DNA of 64,000 nt from Candidatus Heritagella intestinalis. Its GTDB lineage: Bacteria > Bacillota > Clostridia > Oscillospirales > Acutalibacteraceae. The stretch is from assembly GCA_904420555.1 (NCBI GenBank), contig CAJFVO010000006.1, positions 1 through 64,000 of the forward strand, read 5' to 3'. Position 1 is the first letter of the stretch; each line of letters opens with the position of its first letter. Of the stretch, positions 25,428-33,463 are shown one piece after another. The translations under genes and the position numbers were made by a program. The notes under the pieces are model-generated. The model was not told the origin of the DNA and made no database searches. It saw only the letters and a program-made list of their open reading frames with translations.

Positions 25428-26273
25428 GTGAAAGAAAAAAATATCGCTTATCGCTGTGATGGCAGCTTTCGCGGCATTTTGTGCTGTGTCTACGAGATGT
25501 ATACCCGTAAAGAATTCCCAGCACAAATTCTCACCCCGGACAGCCCTGCCACCCTATACCCGGAACGGGAAATCCTCACCCAGGAGGCCCATGCCGGGCG
25601 CGTGTGGCGCTCCCTGCCCAAAAAGCTGGGGGCCCGGGGCGCCCGGATGGTTCGCGACGGCTTTCTGACCTGTGCGCCGGAGAAAGAAATGCTTCTGTGC
25701 CGGTTTATTGCCCGGGGTTATGAGCTGGGTCCCAGTGTGGCGGATATGCTGGCAGATGAGACGGTCCATGCCTTGCACAGCGCCCTGAAGCATTTATACA
25801 ACGAAGCGCACCTTTTCCGGGGATTCGTGCGGTTTTCCATCCATGACCGGGTGATGACCGGGGCTATTACCCCTAAAAACCGTGTGCTGCCGCTGCTGAA
25901 ATCGTATTTCTGCGATCGTTATCCCAGCGAAGCCTTTTTACTCTATGATAAAACCCATCGGGAAGCTCTGATTCACCGGCCGGGCCAGGCCCTGCTGCTG
26001 CCGGTGGAGGAATTTACCCCGCCGTCCCCAGATGAAGAGGAGCGCAGTTATCGCCAGATGTGGCGGAAGTTTTATGATACTGTGGCGATTCGGGAAAGGG
26101 AAAACCCCCAATGCCGCATGAGCCATCTGCCCAAGCGGTATTGGGGGGACATGACGGAGTTTCAGGAACCCGAGGGCGAGAGCGTCAGGAGCGCTTCGCG
26201 TCTTCCTGGCGTGCCCACCGGAGGAAGGTGTCCTGGGCTACCGAGAGCCGGCGGGCAGCTTCCCGGGAATTGA
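25428..26273 (+). CDS. TIGR03915/DUF4130 putative DNA metabolism protein
   Basis: A 281-residue protein of the TIGR03915 family, the regular partner of the preceding radical SAM protein. YRCDGSFRGILCCVYEMY near the N-terminus, HDRVMTGAITPKNRVLPLLKSYF and RENPQCRMSHLPKRYWGDMTEFQ are the typical blocks. GTG 25428 follows AAAGGAGAG. The family normally ends close to the MTEFQ block; here about 32 further residues, rich in Gly, Arg and Pro, are read antisense through the end of the convergent recombinase gene (88 bases overlap). That tail is probably not original. Role in repair or modification is a family-level assumption. Confidence 0.85.
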   Translation: MKEKNIAYRCDGSFRGILCCVYEMYTRKEFPAQILTPDSPATLYPEREILTQEAHAGRVWRSLPKKLGARGARMVRDGFLTCAPEKEMLLCRFIARGYELGPSVADMLADETVHALHSALKHLYNEAHLFRGFVRFSIHDRVMTGAITPKNRVLPLLKSYFCDRYPSEAFLLYDKTHREALIHRPGQALLLPVEEFTPPSPDEEERSYRQMWRKFYDTVAIRERENPQCRMSHLPKRYWGDMTEFQEPEGESVRSASRLPGVPTGGRCPGLPRAGGQLPGN

Positions 26274-26793
26274 TTTTTCCACTGGTCCACAAAGCCCTGA
26301 CCGCAGGGAATTCTTTGGGAATGACTTTCCGGGGCCGGCCAAATTTGACGCCCCGTGCCTTTGCGGCGGCGATGCCCTCTGCCTGACGCTGGCGGATATT
26401 TTCCCGCTCTGTCTGGGCCACATAGGAGAGGAGCTGCAAAACAATGTCCGCAATGAGGGTGCCGATGAGGTCGTTTTCCCGGCGGGTATCCAGCAGGGGC
26501 ATATCCAGCACCACAATGTGGACCCTTTTCTGTTTCGTCAAAAGGCGCCACTGCTCCAAAATCTCCTGATAGTTCCGCCCCAGGCGGTCGATGCTTTTGA
26601 CTACCAGGATGTTTCCGGGCTTCAAAAGCCGGAGCAGGCGCTGGTATTGGGGCCGCTGGAAATCCTTCCCGCTCATTTTGTCCATGAAGATCCGCCTGGC
26701 CGGAATCGGAAATTCCTGCAAAGCAATGAGCTGGCGGTCTTCGTTTTGTTCCCTGGTGGATACCCTTATGTATCCATAGGTCTTTTCGTCCAT
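26185..26793 (-). CDS. Serine recombinase (resolvase/invertase family)
   Basis: A 202-residue small serine recombinase. YGYIRVSTREQNEDRQ at residues 7-22 holds the nucleophile Ser14 in the YIRVST motif; DKMSGKDFQRPQYQRLL, the KSIDRLGRN block and QTERENIRQRQAEGIAAAKARG are the usual catalytic and helix-E parts, and a C-terminal helix-turn-helix (SREAARRLSVAQDTFLRWA) follows. This is the size of resolvases and invertases rather than large integrases. It may be the last trace of a transposon that also disturbed the 3' end of the neighbour. No inverted repeats or res site were identified. Confidence 0.92.
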   Translation of the reverse strand: MDEKTYGYIRVSTREQNEDRQLIALQEFPIPARRIFMDKMSGKDFQRPQYQRLLRLLKPGNILVVKSIDRLGRNYQEILEQWRLLTKQKRVHIVVLDMPLLDTRRENDLIGTLIADIVLQLLSYVAQTERENIRQRQAEGIAAAKARGVKFGRPRKVIPKEFPAVRALWTSGKINSREAARRLSVAQDTFLRWARQEDAKRS

Positions 26794-26994
26794 AACAATT
26801 CCTCCATTTTTTCAGCCTGCGCCTGATTTCAGGAAATATGCATTTCTAAAATCCGGCGCGGAATTTTAACCCGGGCAACGGCAGCGCCGAGAGACGCAGT
26901 GCACGTCTTCCCTTTGGTTTGTAATCCATAGTATCACAAGGGGGAAGAGGGCGAAAGAAGGAGGCCGACACTGGGATTTTCTTGGAAGATGGGG

Positions 26995-27000
26995 TATAAT
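26995..27000 (+). promoter_or_regulatory. -10 element of the aldehyde dehydrogenase gene
   Basis: TATAAT about 33 bases before the ATG, with TTTTCTTGG upstream as a poor -35. Confidence 0.45.
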
Positions 27001-27032
27001 AAGAGAAAAGGTGAAAATCGGGAGGGATATTT

Positions 27033-28433
27033 ATGAGCCGTTTGGAGGAATTACAGGAGATTCGGAAGGCCCAAAAAGAAGCCTTAGAGCATGGGGTTCT
27101 TCGGGAAACCAAAGCCCGTCAGGCCCGATTGGGAACGCTGTATCAAGCCATAAAAAAGTGGGAGCCCCAGCTTCTGAAGGCCATGCAGGCGGATTTGGGA
27201 AAGCCGCCTTTTGAATCCTATATTGCCGAGCTGGGGATGGTTTATGGGGAAATCCGGGAGGCCATTCGATGCCTTCCCAAATGGAACCGTCCGGTACGGG
27301 GAAAGACGGGAACAGCCAGCTTTCCATCCCGGGGCTACCGTTTGCCGGAGCCCATGGGGATGGCCCTGATTTTCTCCCCGTGGAATTATCCGGTACAGCT
27401 GACCCTTGCCCCGCTGACGGCGGCTTTGGCGGCGGGATGCCCCTGTGTGCTGAAGTTGTCCCCGTATTCCGTCAACACCTCCCGGGTGTTGGAGGCCATG
27501 CTGGAAGAAGCGTTTCCCCGGGAGGAAGTGGCGGTATTCCAGGGAGGGGCCCGGGAAAACACCCTTTTGCTGGAACAGAAATGGGATACAATTTTCTTTA
27601 CCGGCAGCCCCAAGGTGGGGCGGGTGGTGATGGAGGCAGCTTCCCGCCATTTGACCCCGGTGACGTTGGAGCTGGGAGGGAAAAGCCCGGTGATTGTGGA
27701 CAGGGCGGCTGACCTGGATTTGGCTGCCCGGCGGATTGTCTGGGGAAAGCTCCTGAATTCCGGCCAGACCTGTGTGGCCCCGGACTATGTGCTGGTGCAT
27801 CATTCCCAGGTAGAGGCCCTGACCCGGCGGCTTCTGGAAGCGGTGAAAGCCTTTTATGGAAGGGAGCCCCTTCAAAGCCGGGATTATGGGCGCATCATCA
27901 ATGAGAAGCATTTTCAGCGGCTGCGGGGCCTGTTGGAGCGGGCGGAAGAAGAGGGCTGCCGCCTGCATCGGGTGTCCCCCACTCCCTGGAACCCGGAAAC
28001 CCGGCAGATTGCCCCCACTGTGCTCACAGAGGTCACCTGGGACAGCGCGGTGATGGAGGAGGAGCTTTTCGGCCCGATTCTGCCGGTGCTGCCTTATGAT
28101 TCTCTGAAAGAAGCCGTTGACCGGGTAAACAGTCGGCCTCGGCCCCTGGCCCTGTATGTGTTCACTAACCGCCGGGAGACCGCCCGTTATCTGCTTCGGG
28201 AAATCCCCTTTGGCGGAGGCTGCGTCAATGATACAGTGCTGCACCTCACTGCCCCGGGGCTTCCCTTTGGGGGCCTGGGGGAGAGCGGCATGGGACAGTA
28301 TCACGGCAAAGCCGGCTTCGATGCCTTTACCCACTACAAAAGCGTGTTGATTTCTTCCCGGCGGGTGGATTTGCCAGTGCGGTATGCGCCATACGAGAAG
28401 TTTGAAAAGCTGGCCCGGTTCCTGATGAAATAA
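27033..28433 (+). CDS. Aldehyde dehydrogenase (ALDH3-like)
   Basis: A 466-residue NAD(P)-dependent aldehyde dehydrogenase. FSPWNYPVQL near 114-123, LELGGKSP with the general base Glu213, and NSGQTCVAPDY with the nucleophile Cys247 are complete; EEELFGPILPVLPY near 350 and LPFGGLGESGMGQYHG near 410 complete the family pattern. The length without an N-terminal extension and the C-terminal hydrophobic part match the ALDH3/YwdH group, which acts on fatty or aromatic aldehydes. GGGAGG precedes the ATG. The sirtuin gene follows in 29 bases with its own strong ribosome site. Confidence 0.92.
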   Translation: MSRLEELQEIRKAQKEALEHGVLRETKARQARLGTLYQAIKKWEPQLLKAMQADLGKPPFESYIAELGMVYGEIREAIRCLPKWNRPVRGKTGTASFPSRGYRLPEPMGMALIFSPWNYPVQLTLAPLTAALAAGCPCVLKLSPYSVNTSRVLEAMLEEAFPREEVAVFQGGARENTLLLEQKWDTIFFTGSPKVGRVVMEAASRHLTPVTLELGGKSPVIVDRAADLDLAARRIVWGKLLNSGQTCVAPDYVLVHHSQVEALTRRLLEAVKAFYGREPLQSRDYGRIINEKHFQRLRGLLERAEEEGCRLHRVSPTPWNPETRQIAPTVLTEVTWDSAVMEEELFGPILPVLPYDSLKEAVDRVNSRPRPLALYVFTNRRETARYLLREIPFGGGCVNDTVLHLTAPGLPFGGLGESGMGQYHGKAGFDAFTHYKSVLISSRRVDLPVRYAPYEKFEKLARFLMK

Positions 28434-28462
28434 AGGAACGCCAGAAAAAGGAGGAATCTTCC

Positions 28463-29221
28463 ATGACAGACAGCTTGCAGGATATCAAAACATTGGCCCA
28501 ATGGGTGGAGGAGAGCCGCCGGATTGTCTTTTTCGGCGGAGCAGGGGTGTCCACGGAGAGCGGAATTCCCGATTTCCGAAGCGAGGACGGCCTATACCGC
28601 CAGCGGTTTTCCCGTTCCCCGGAAGAAATGCTCAGCCGGGAGTTCTTTGACGCCTGCCCGGAGGAGTTTTTCGATTTTTATCGGGCTAAGATGGTGGCCC
28701 CTAACGCCAAGCCAAACCGGGCCCACGAGGTTTTGGCCGCCTGGGAGGCCCAGGGCCGCCTTTCAGCCGTGATTACCCAGAATATCGACGGCCTGCACCA
28801 AATGGCCGGCAGCCAAAATGTCTTGGAGCTTCACGGCTCTGTCCATCGGAACCGGTGCATGACTTGCGGCAAGGAGTGGCCCTTGGAGTGGGTGCTCCAA
28901 AGCCAGGGGGTTCCCCGGTGTACCTGCGGCGGCATTGTTAAGCCGGAGGTAGTGCTCTACGGGGAATCCTTGGATTCCTCGGTGCTGTTCCAGTCGGTGC
29001 AGGCGTTGGAGCAGTCGGACTTGCTCATTGTGGGCGGCACCAGCCTGGTGGTCTATCCGGCGGCGGGCCTGCTCCAATATTACCGGGGACGGCGGATGGT
29101 CCTCATCAACCGGTCGGAAACCAGCGCGGACCGGGATGCGGATTTGTGCTTCCGGGGGAAAATCGGGGAGGTGCTGGCCAAAACAGAAATGGAACGCCAA
29201 CAGCTCCATGTATCCAGCTAA
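28463..29221 (+). CDS. cobB: NAD-dependent protein deacylase (sirtuin)
   Basis: Removes acyl groups from protein lysines using NAD. The protein is 252 residues. GAGVSTESGIPDFRS at 26-40 is the NAD motif, TQNIDGLH at 105-112 follows, and the catalytic His124 stands in LELHGSVH. Cys132, Cys135, Cys153 and Cys155 are a plausible zinc ribbon. VGGTSLVVYPAAGLL is the second NAD block. The substrate-specificity pair Tyr/Arg of class III desuccinylases cannot be assigned with certainty, so the acyl preference is open. It lies in one transcript with the aldehyde dehydrogenase. Confidence 0.93.
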   Translation: MTDSLQDIKTLAQWVEESRRIVFFGGAGVSTESGIPDFRSEDGLYRQRFSRSPEEMLSREFFDACPEEFFDFYRAKMVAPNAKPNRAHEVLAAWEAQGRLSAVITQNIDGLHQMAGSQNVLELHGSVHRNRCMTCGKEWPLEWVLQSQGVPRCTCGGIVKPEVVLYGESLDSSVLFQSVQALEQSDLLIVGGTSLVVYPAAGLLQYYRGRRMVLINRSETSADRDADLCFRGKIGEVLAKTEMERQQLHVSS

Positions 29222-29237
29222 TGGGTATCATTTACAT

Positions 29238-29290
29238 AAAAAAGCCCGCCTCCTGGCTGTCACAAGCCATGGGAGGCGGGCTGAAATTTT
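29238..29290. terminator. Terminator between sirtuin and CrtO-like gene
   Basis: AGCCCGCCTCC / GGAGGCGGGCT arms with an A6 run before and TTTTG after, so it can end transcription from both convergent genes. Confidence 0.85.
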
Positions 29291-29303
29291 GCTGTCAGGG
29301 AAA

Positions 29304-29900
29304 TCAAGAAGAAACCCGGGAGGGCTCTTGGCCCTGGGAGATGGTTGCGGCATGCTGCAAATCCCGAATCTTCTTGCGGCGGACGGTGTCCAGCCGGAAG
29401 CGGTTATAGCGCTGGATAATCGCAAAGGGCAGGTTGCCCAGCACGACCAGAGCGCCAAAAATCAATCCCAGGGGGAAGGCGTTAATCACAATAAGCACCA
29501 CGGCGCACAGGCAGTTGGCCAGATGCATCCATTCTCCCCGGCAGGTCTCCATAATAAATTCATCCAGATATTTCAGGGAAAGATCCGTGATGTGGGATTT
29601 AGAAAACCCGTCTTTGGCGACAAACTGGGGAACTTTATCCTTCCAGAGCTGGATTTTCAGGTGGTCTTTATACCAGCGGCCGCCTTTTTCCCAGTGCTTA
29701 GGTTGATAACGCTTGCGCTGGCTGTCAAAAACATCTCTGGGAAGGCGCACACAGAGGATAAATACCACCACATGCCACCCGGCCACCAAGGCGATGTTAC
29801 AGAGCAGCACAGCAAACGGACTGAAACTTTTCAGCACGGCTTCGTCTTCCTTTCCATCAAAATCTACATATGCAGTGTAGAGATCCGGCGATTCCGGCAT
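29304..29900 (-). CDS. CrtO-like acyltransferase-family membrane protein
   Basis: A 198-residue membrane protein with spans near residues 27-50 and 128-165. The segment around residues 65-95 (KHWEKGGRWYKDHLKIQLWKDKVP) matches the pattern of the glycosyl-4,4'-diaponeurosporenoate acyltransferase family (CrtO) known from staphyloxanthin synthesis. No other carotenoid gene is in the window, and this family is widespread in organisms without carotenoids, so the substrate here is unknown. It is a single gene between the sirtuin and YlmC/YmxH genes. Confidence 0.7.
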   Translation of the reverse strand: MPESPDLYTAYVDFDGKEDEAVLKSFSPFAVLLCNIALVAGWHVVVFILCVRLPRDVFDSQRKRYQPKHWEKGGRWYKDHLKIQLWKDKVPQFVAKDGFSKSHITDLSLKYLDEFIMETCRGEWMHLANCLCAVVLIVINAFPLGLIFGALVVLGNLPFAIIQRYNRFRLDTVRRKKIRDLQHAATISQGQEPSRVSS

Positions 29901-30028
29901 CTACTTTCTTATTCTGTATTATAGAACCCAAAGAAGGTTTTTTTATTCTTTAAAAGAATTAAAAAAGATTTGGGAATTTGTCTAACCGGGCTGGAGGGAG
30001 CAGGCGAAATTTGTAAAAGATTTGTAAA

Positions 30029-30316
30029 TTATTCTGTGAAAAAGACGGAGAGCAGGTTTCGCTTCCTCCGGCGGCAGACGGTGCCGGAGCGCACCAAAAT
30101 GGTTTCCTCCCCGATTACCTGGATATCCTCCCAGCGGATTACCAGGTCGTCCTCCCGGCCCAAAAGCCCCAGCAGCCGAGGCCGGCCGTAGACAATCAGG
30201 GCGGAAAGGCAGGCGCCCTCGGTGTCCAGCTCTATATCGCCCACATAGCCCAGCCGGGCCCCGTTCTGCAGGCTGATGACCTCCCTGCGCTTGAAATCGG
30301 CCAATCTGCAAATCAT
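30029..30316 (-). CDS. YlmC/YmxH-family sporulation protein (PRC barrel)
   Basis: A 95-residue PRC-barrel protein. CRLADFKRREVISLQNGARLGYVGDIELD at the N-terminus and LIVYGRPRLLGLLGREDDLVIRWEDIQVIGEETILV are typical for the YlmC/YmxH family, encoded by nearly all spore-forming Clostridia and produced during sporulation; function unknown. Genes ylmC and ymxH cannot be separated by eye. It is a single gene divergent from ppa. Confidence 0.88.
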   Translation of the reverse strand: MICRLADFKRREVISLQNGARLGYVGDIELDTEGACLSALIVYGRPRLLGLLGREDDLVIRWEDIQVIGEETILVRSGTVCRRRKRNLLSVFFTE

Positions 30317-30465
30317 AAGGGTCAGCGCTCCTTTCTGCGGTTTCAGAACCTTTCTTTCTTCATTTCTATGCGGCCGTTGTGTTTTGTTTTCCTCTATGGT
30401 ACAATAAGAAAAAAGCCGCTTTCGGGATTTTCCCCAAAAGCGGCCCGGAAAGGCAGAGAGGTTCC

Positions 30466-30999
30466 ATGAATATTTGGCATGACATTTCCCCGAAGCGGAT
30501 TCACCCGGAGGACTTCTACGCGGTCATTGAGATTACCCGGGGCGGAAAAGTAAAATACGAGCTGGACAAGGAAACCGGCCTGCTGATGATGGACCGTATC
30601 CTTTATACCTCTACCCATTATCCCGCCAACTACGGTTTTATTCCCCGGACCTACGCCCAGGACGGGGACCCTCTGGATGTGCTGGTGCTGTGCTCTGAGA
30701 AGATTGAGCCTCTATCCCTGGTGCGCTGTTACCCCATCGGGGTGATCATCATGGAAGACGGCGGCGAGAAAGACGAAAAAATCATCGCCATTCCCTTTAA
30801 CGACCCCACCTACAATACCTACCGGGATATCCGGGAGCTGCCCACCCATATTTTTGCGGAAATGAGTCACTTTTTCTCCGTGTACAAGCAGTTGGAAACC
30901 GGGAAGAAAACGGAAATCGATGATGTGCGGGACCGGGATTCCGCGTTGGAGATTATCAAAAGCTGTATGGACCGGTATTTGGACGATTTCTGCCGGTAA
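30466..30999 (+). CDS. ppa: Inorganic pyrophosphatase (family I)
   Basis: Hydrolyses pyrophosphate and so drives biosynthetic reactions. The protein is 177 residues, family I type. ITRGGKVKYELDKETG near 23-38 holds the active-site Lys and Glu, YPANYGFIPRTYAQDGDPLDVLVL near 52-75 includes the PROSITE-type D-x-D-P-x-D block, and KDEKIIAIPFNDP continues the site. AGAGAGG precedes ATG 30466; the in-frame extension to 30379 has no ribosome site. It ends before a terminator shared with sigG. Confidence 0.94.
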   Translation: MNIWHDISPKRIHPEDFYAVIEITRGGKVKYELDKETGLLMMDRILYTSTHYPANYGFIPRTYAQDGDPLDVLVLCSEKIEPLSLVRCYPIGVIIMEDGGEKDEKIIAIPFNDPTYNTYRDIRELPTHIFAEMSHFFSVYKQLETGKKTEIDDVRDRDSALEIIKSCMDRYLDDFCR

Positions 31000-31011
31000 A
31001 CGTTTTATTAG

Positions 31012-31048
31012 AAGGGCCTTGGGAAATGGGTCTCCCGGGCCCTTTTTT
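31012..31048 (+). terminator. ppa terminator
   Basis: AAGGGCC / GGCCCTT-type arms (GAAGGGCCTTGGGA against TCTCCCGGGCCCTT) with a T6 tail. Confidence 0.8.
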
Positions 31049-31063
31049 CGGCCCTGTGGGGCG

Positions 31064-31846
31064 CTATAGGTCTTTTTTTATTTTCTCCAGGGCTCCTTTT
31101 TCCAGCCGGGAAACCTGGGCCTGGCTGATGCCGATTTCCGCCGCCACTTCCATTTGGGTTTTGCCCTGGAAAAACCGCAGGGAGAGGATGCGCTTTTCCC
31201 GCTGGTTCAAATCGTTGACCGCCTGCTTCAGGGCAATTTCGTCCAGCCAGTTCCGGTCATCGTTTTTGTCTCCCACCTGGTCCATGACGTAGATGGTGTC
31301 GCCCCCGTCGGAGAACACTGGCTCATAGAGGGAGAGGGGCTCCACAATGGCCTCCAGGGCCAGCACCACATTTTCCCGCTTGACTCCAATGGCTTGGGCA
31401 ATCTCCTCCACGCTGGGCTCGGCCCCCTTTTCGGCGGTCATTTTTTCCCGGGCCTGCATGGCCTTGTAGGCGATGTCCCGCATGGAGCGGCTCACCCGGA
31501 TGGTGTTGTTGTCCCGGAGATAGCGGCGGATTTCCCCGATAATCATGGGCACGCCATAGGTAGAGAACCGCACTCCCTGCTCCACATCGAAGTGGTCGAT
31601 GGCCTTCATCAGCCCGATGCATCCCACCTGGAACAGGTCGTCCAGGTTTTCTCCCCGGTTGGTAAAGCGCTGGATGACGCTGAGCACCAAACGCAGGTTT
31701 CCGCTGATGAGTTCTTCCCGGGCGCGGCGGGCCTCCTCCGGGGTGCCGTCCCGCATTTTCCGGAGAAGCTCCAGCTTTTCTTTCTCGGTGAGGACCTTCA
31801 GCTTGGAGGTGTTGACGCCGCAAATTTCGACTTTATTATACTGCAT
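31064..31846 (-). CDS. sigG: Sporulation sigma factor SigG
   Basis: Forespore-specific late sigma factor of RNA polymerase. The 260-residue length and the N-terminus YNKVEICGVNTSKLKVLT are diagnostic for sigma G. Region 2 includes NLDDLFQVGCIGLMKAIDHFD and GVRFSTYGVPMIIGEIRRYLRD; region 4 ends in KTQMEVAAEIGISQAQVSRLEKGAL, a helix-turn-helix for the -35 box. ATG 31846 gives the family start; GTG 31855 is an alternative. A sigma F/G-type promoter lies upstream (see separate entry), in line with forespore control. spoIIG-type partner genes are not adjacent, as it is often found alone. Confidence 0.95.
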   Translation of the reverse strand: MQYNKVEICGVNTSKLKVLTEKEKLELLRKMRDGTPEEARRAREELISGNLRLVLSVIQRFTNRGENLDDLFQVGCIGLMKAIDHFDVEQGVRFSTYGVPMIIGEIRRYLRDNNTIRVSRSMRDIAYKAMQAREKMTAEKGAEPSVEEIAQAIGVKRENVVLALEAIVEPLSLYEPVFSDGGDTIYVMDQVGDKNDDRNWLDEIALKQAVNDLNQREKRILSLRFFQGKTQMEVAAEIGISQAQVSRLEKGALEKIKKDL

Positions 31847-31906
31847 ATTTTTCACCGGCCCTTTCGCTGTGCTGTTGCTGTGTGTTTTTTCATGTTCTGC
31901 ATTTTC

Positions 31907-31935
31907 AGTATGGCCGGATTTTCAAGACTTCATAC
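31907..31935 (-). promoter_or_regulatory. Sigma F/G-type promoter of sigG
   Basis: Read on the minus strand: GTATG (31931-31935), a 15-base spacer, then GGCCATACT (31907-31915). This fits the sigma F consensus GYWTA-N15-GGnnAnAMT in all but the last -35 base. Sigma F transcription of sigG is established in Bacillus subtilis. Confidence 0.7.
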
Positions 31936-31959
31936 AACTTGGGAAAAGGAGTGAGTAAA

Positions 31960-33303
31960 ATGTTTCAGATTGCGATTCCCCAGCCGGTAGAGGAAATCCT
32001 CTCGGCCCTGGAAGCGGCCGGATTCCCCGCAGTGGTGGTAGGGGGCTGTGTCCGGGATAGCTTACTGGGGAAAACGCCTCATGACTGGGACGTGGCCACC
32101 GCCGCCCGGCCGGAAGAAATGAAGCAGGCCCTTTCCCGGTTCCGTTTGGCGGAGACCGGTATCCGTCACGGAACCCTCACCGTGCGCAACCAAGGGGAGG
32201 CGGTGGAAACCACCACGTTTCGCCAGGACGGCAGTTACGGCGACAGTCGCCACCCGGACACTGTCACCTTCACCCGGAGCTTGGAAACCGACCTTTCCCG
32301 GCGGGATTTCACCGTCAACGCCATGGCCTACTCCCCGAAAAGAGGGCTGGTGGACTTGTTTGGCGGCCAGGAGGATTTGCAGGCTAAGGTGCTCCGCTGT
32401 GTGGGAAACCCGGAACAGCGATTTACTGAGGACGCCCTGCGGATTGTCCGGGCTATGCGGTTTTCGGCGGTGCTGGATTTTTCCATCGAGCCGGCTACCG
32501 GTGAGGCGATTTTAGCCCAAAAGGAGCGGCTGCGGTATTTGGCCCGGGAGCGCATTGCCGATGAACTGAAAAAGCTCCTCTGCGCCCCGGGAGCGGCCCG
32601 AATTTTGGGAGCGTTTGCCCCGGCAGTGTGGGAGATGATTCCCGAGCTGGAGCCCTGTTTTGGACAGCAGCAGTACAACCCCCACCACTTCGGCACGGTA
32701 TGGGAGCACACCCTGGCGGCATTGGAGCACGCGGAGCCCATTTTGCCGGTGCGTCTGGCGGTGCTGCTTCACGATATTGGCAAGCCGGCCTGCTTTTCCC
32801 GGGAGGAAAACGGGGTAGGGCACTTTTACGGCCACGCCGCCAAAAGCACCGAGATAGCCGATGCAGTTTGCCGGAGCCTGCGGCTGGACAATGCTCTGCG
32901 AGAGCGGGTGATGCTTCTGGTGCGGTATCACGACGGCCCCATGATTGGCAATGAAAAGCTCATCCGCCGGCGGCTGCGGCAGTTAGGGGAGGAGGCCTTC
33001 TTCCAGCTCCTGGCCGTGCAGACGGCGGACACCTTGGGCCAGGCGGAGCCTTATCGCTCCCAGCGGCTGCCCCAGCTGGCCCAGGTGGGGGAGCTGGCCC
33101 GGCAGATTTTAGCGGAACGCCCCTGCCTGACTATGGACGCCCTGGCCATTTCCGGCCGGGACTTAATCGCCGCCGGCATGAACCCCGGCCCGGAGATGGG
33201 GCGGGTGCTCCGCCGGCTTTTGGAAGCGGTGTCCGAAGGGGAGCTCGACAATACCTCGGCTGTTTTGCTAAATTACGCACAACAAATTCGTGAGAAAATC
33301 TAA
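31960..33303 (+). CDS. cca: CCA tRNA nucleotidyltransferase
   Basis: Adds or repairs the 3' CCA of tRNAs. The protein is 447 residues. VVVGGCVRDSLLGKTPHDWDVATAARPEE near 23-51 is the class II nucleotidyltransferase signature with the two catalytic aspartates; RRDFTVNAMAYSP and QRFTEDALRIVRAMRFSAVLDF are the neck and template regions; LLHDIGKP near 270 opens an HD domain. ATG 31960 has AAAAGGA at a good distance. The gene runs alone, divergent from sigG. Confidence 0.93.
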   Translation: MFQIAIPQPVEEILSALEAAGFPAVVVGGCVRDSLLGKTPHDWDVATAARPEEMKQALSRFRLAETGIRHGTLTVRNQGEAVETTTFRQDGSYGDSRHPDTVTFTRSLETDLSRRDFTVNAMAYSPKRGLVDLFGGQEDLQAKVLRCVGNPEQRFTEDALRIVRAMRFSAVLDFSIEPATGEAILAQKERLRYLARERIADELKKLLCAPGAARILGAFAPAVWEMIPELEPCFGQQQYNPHHFGTVWEHTLAALEHAEPILPVRLAVLLHDIGKPACFSREENGVGHFYGHAAKSTEIADAVCRSLRLDNALRERVMLLVRYHDGPMIGNEKLIRRRLRQLGEEAFFQLLAVQTADTLGQAEPYRSQRLPQLAQVGELARQILAERPCLTMDALAISGRDLIAAGMNPGPEMGRVLRRLLEAVSEGELDNTSAVLLNYAQQIREKI

Positions 33304-33463
33304 TCTTTTGTTTATGATGTTGCTTTTCTCTCGAATTATGGTATAATAGGAAAGGTCGCTTCTGGCGACGGCCGAAGCTGCTCCGCTGCTCGGCCCTGTA
33401 AAATACCATGGCGCTGCGGCGGCGCAAACTGCATGGCTGCGGCAGAAGGGAGTAGGAGTTACT
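33304..33463 (+). promoter_or_regulatory. Promoter and GC-rich leader of the GH13 gene
   Basis: TATAAT at about 33340-33345 follows TTGCTTTTC upstream. The ~115-nt leader has GC-rich arms (GGTCGCTTCTGGCGAC and CGAAGCTGCTCCGCTGCTCG, and GCTGCGGCGG region) that should fold strongly. No known riboswitch pattern was recognised. Confidence 0.45.
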
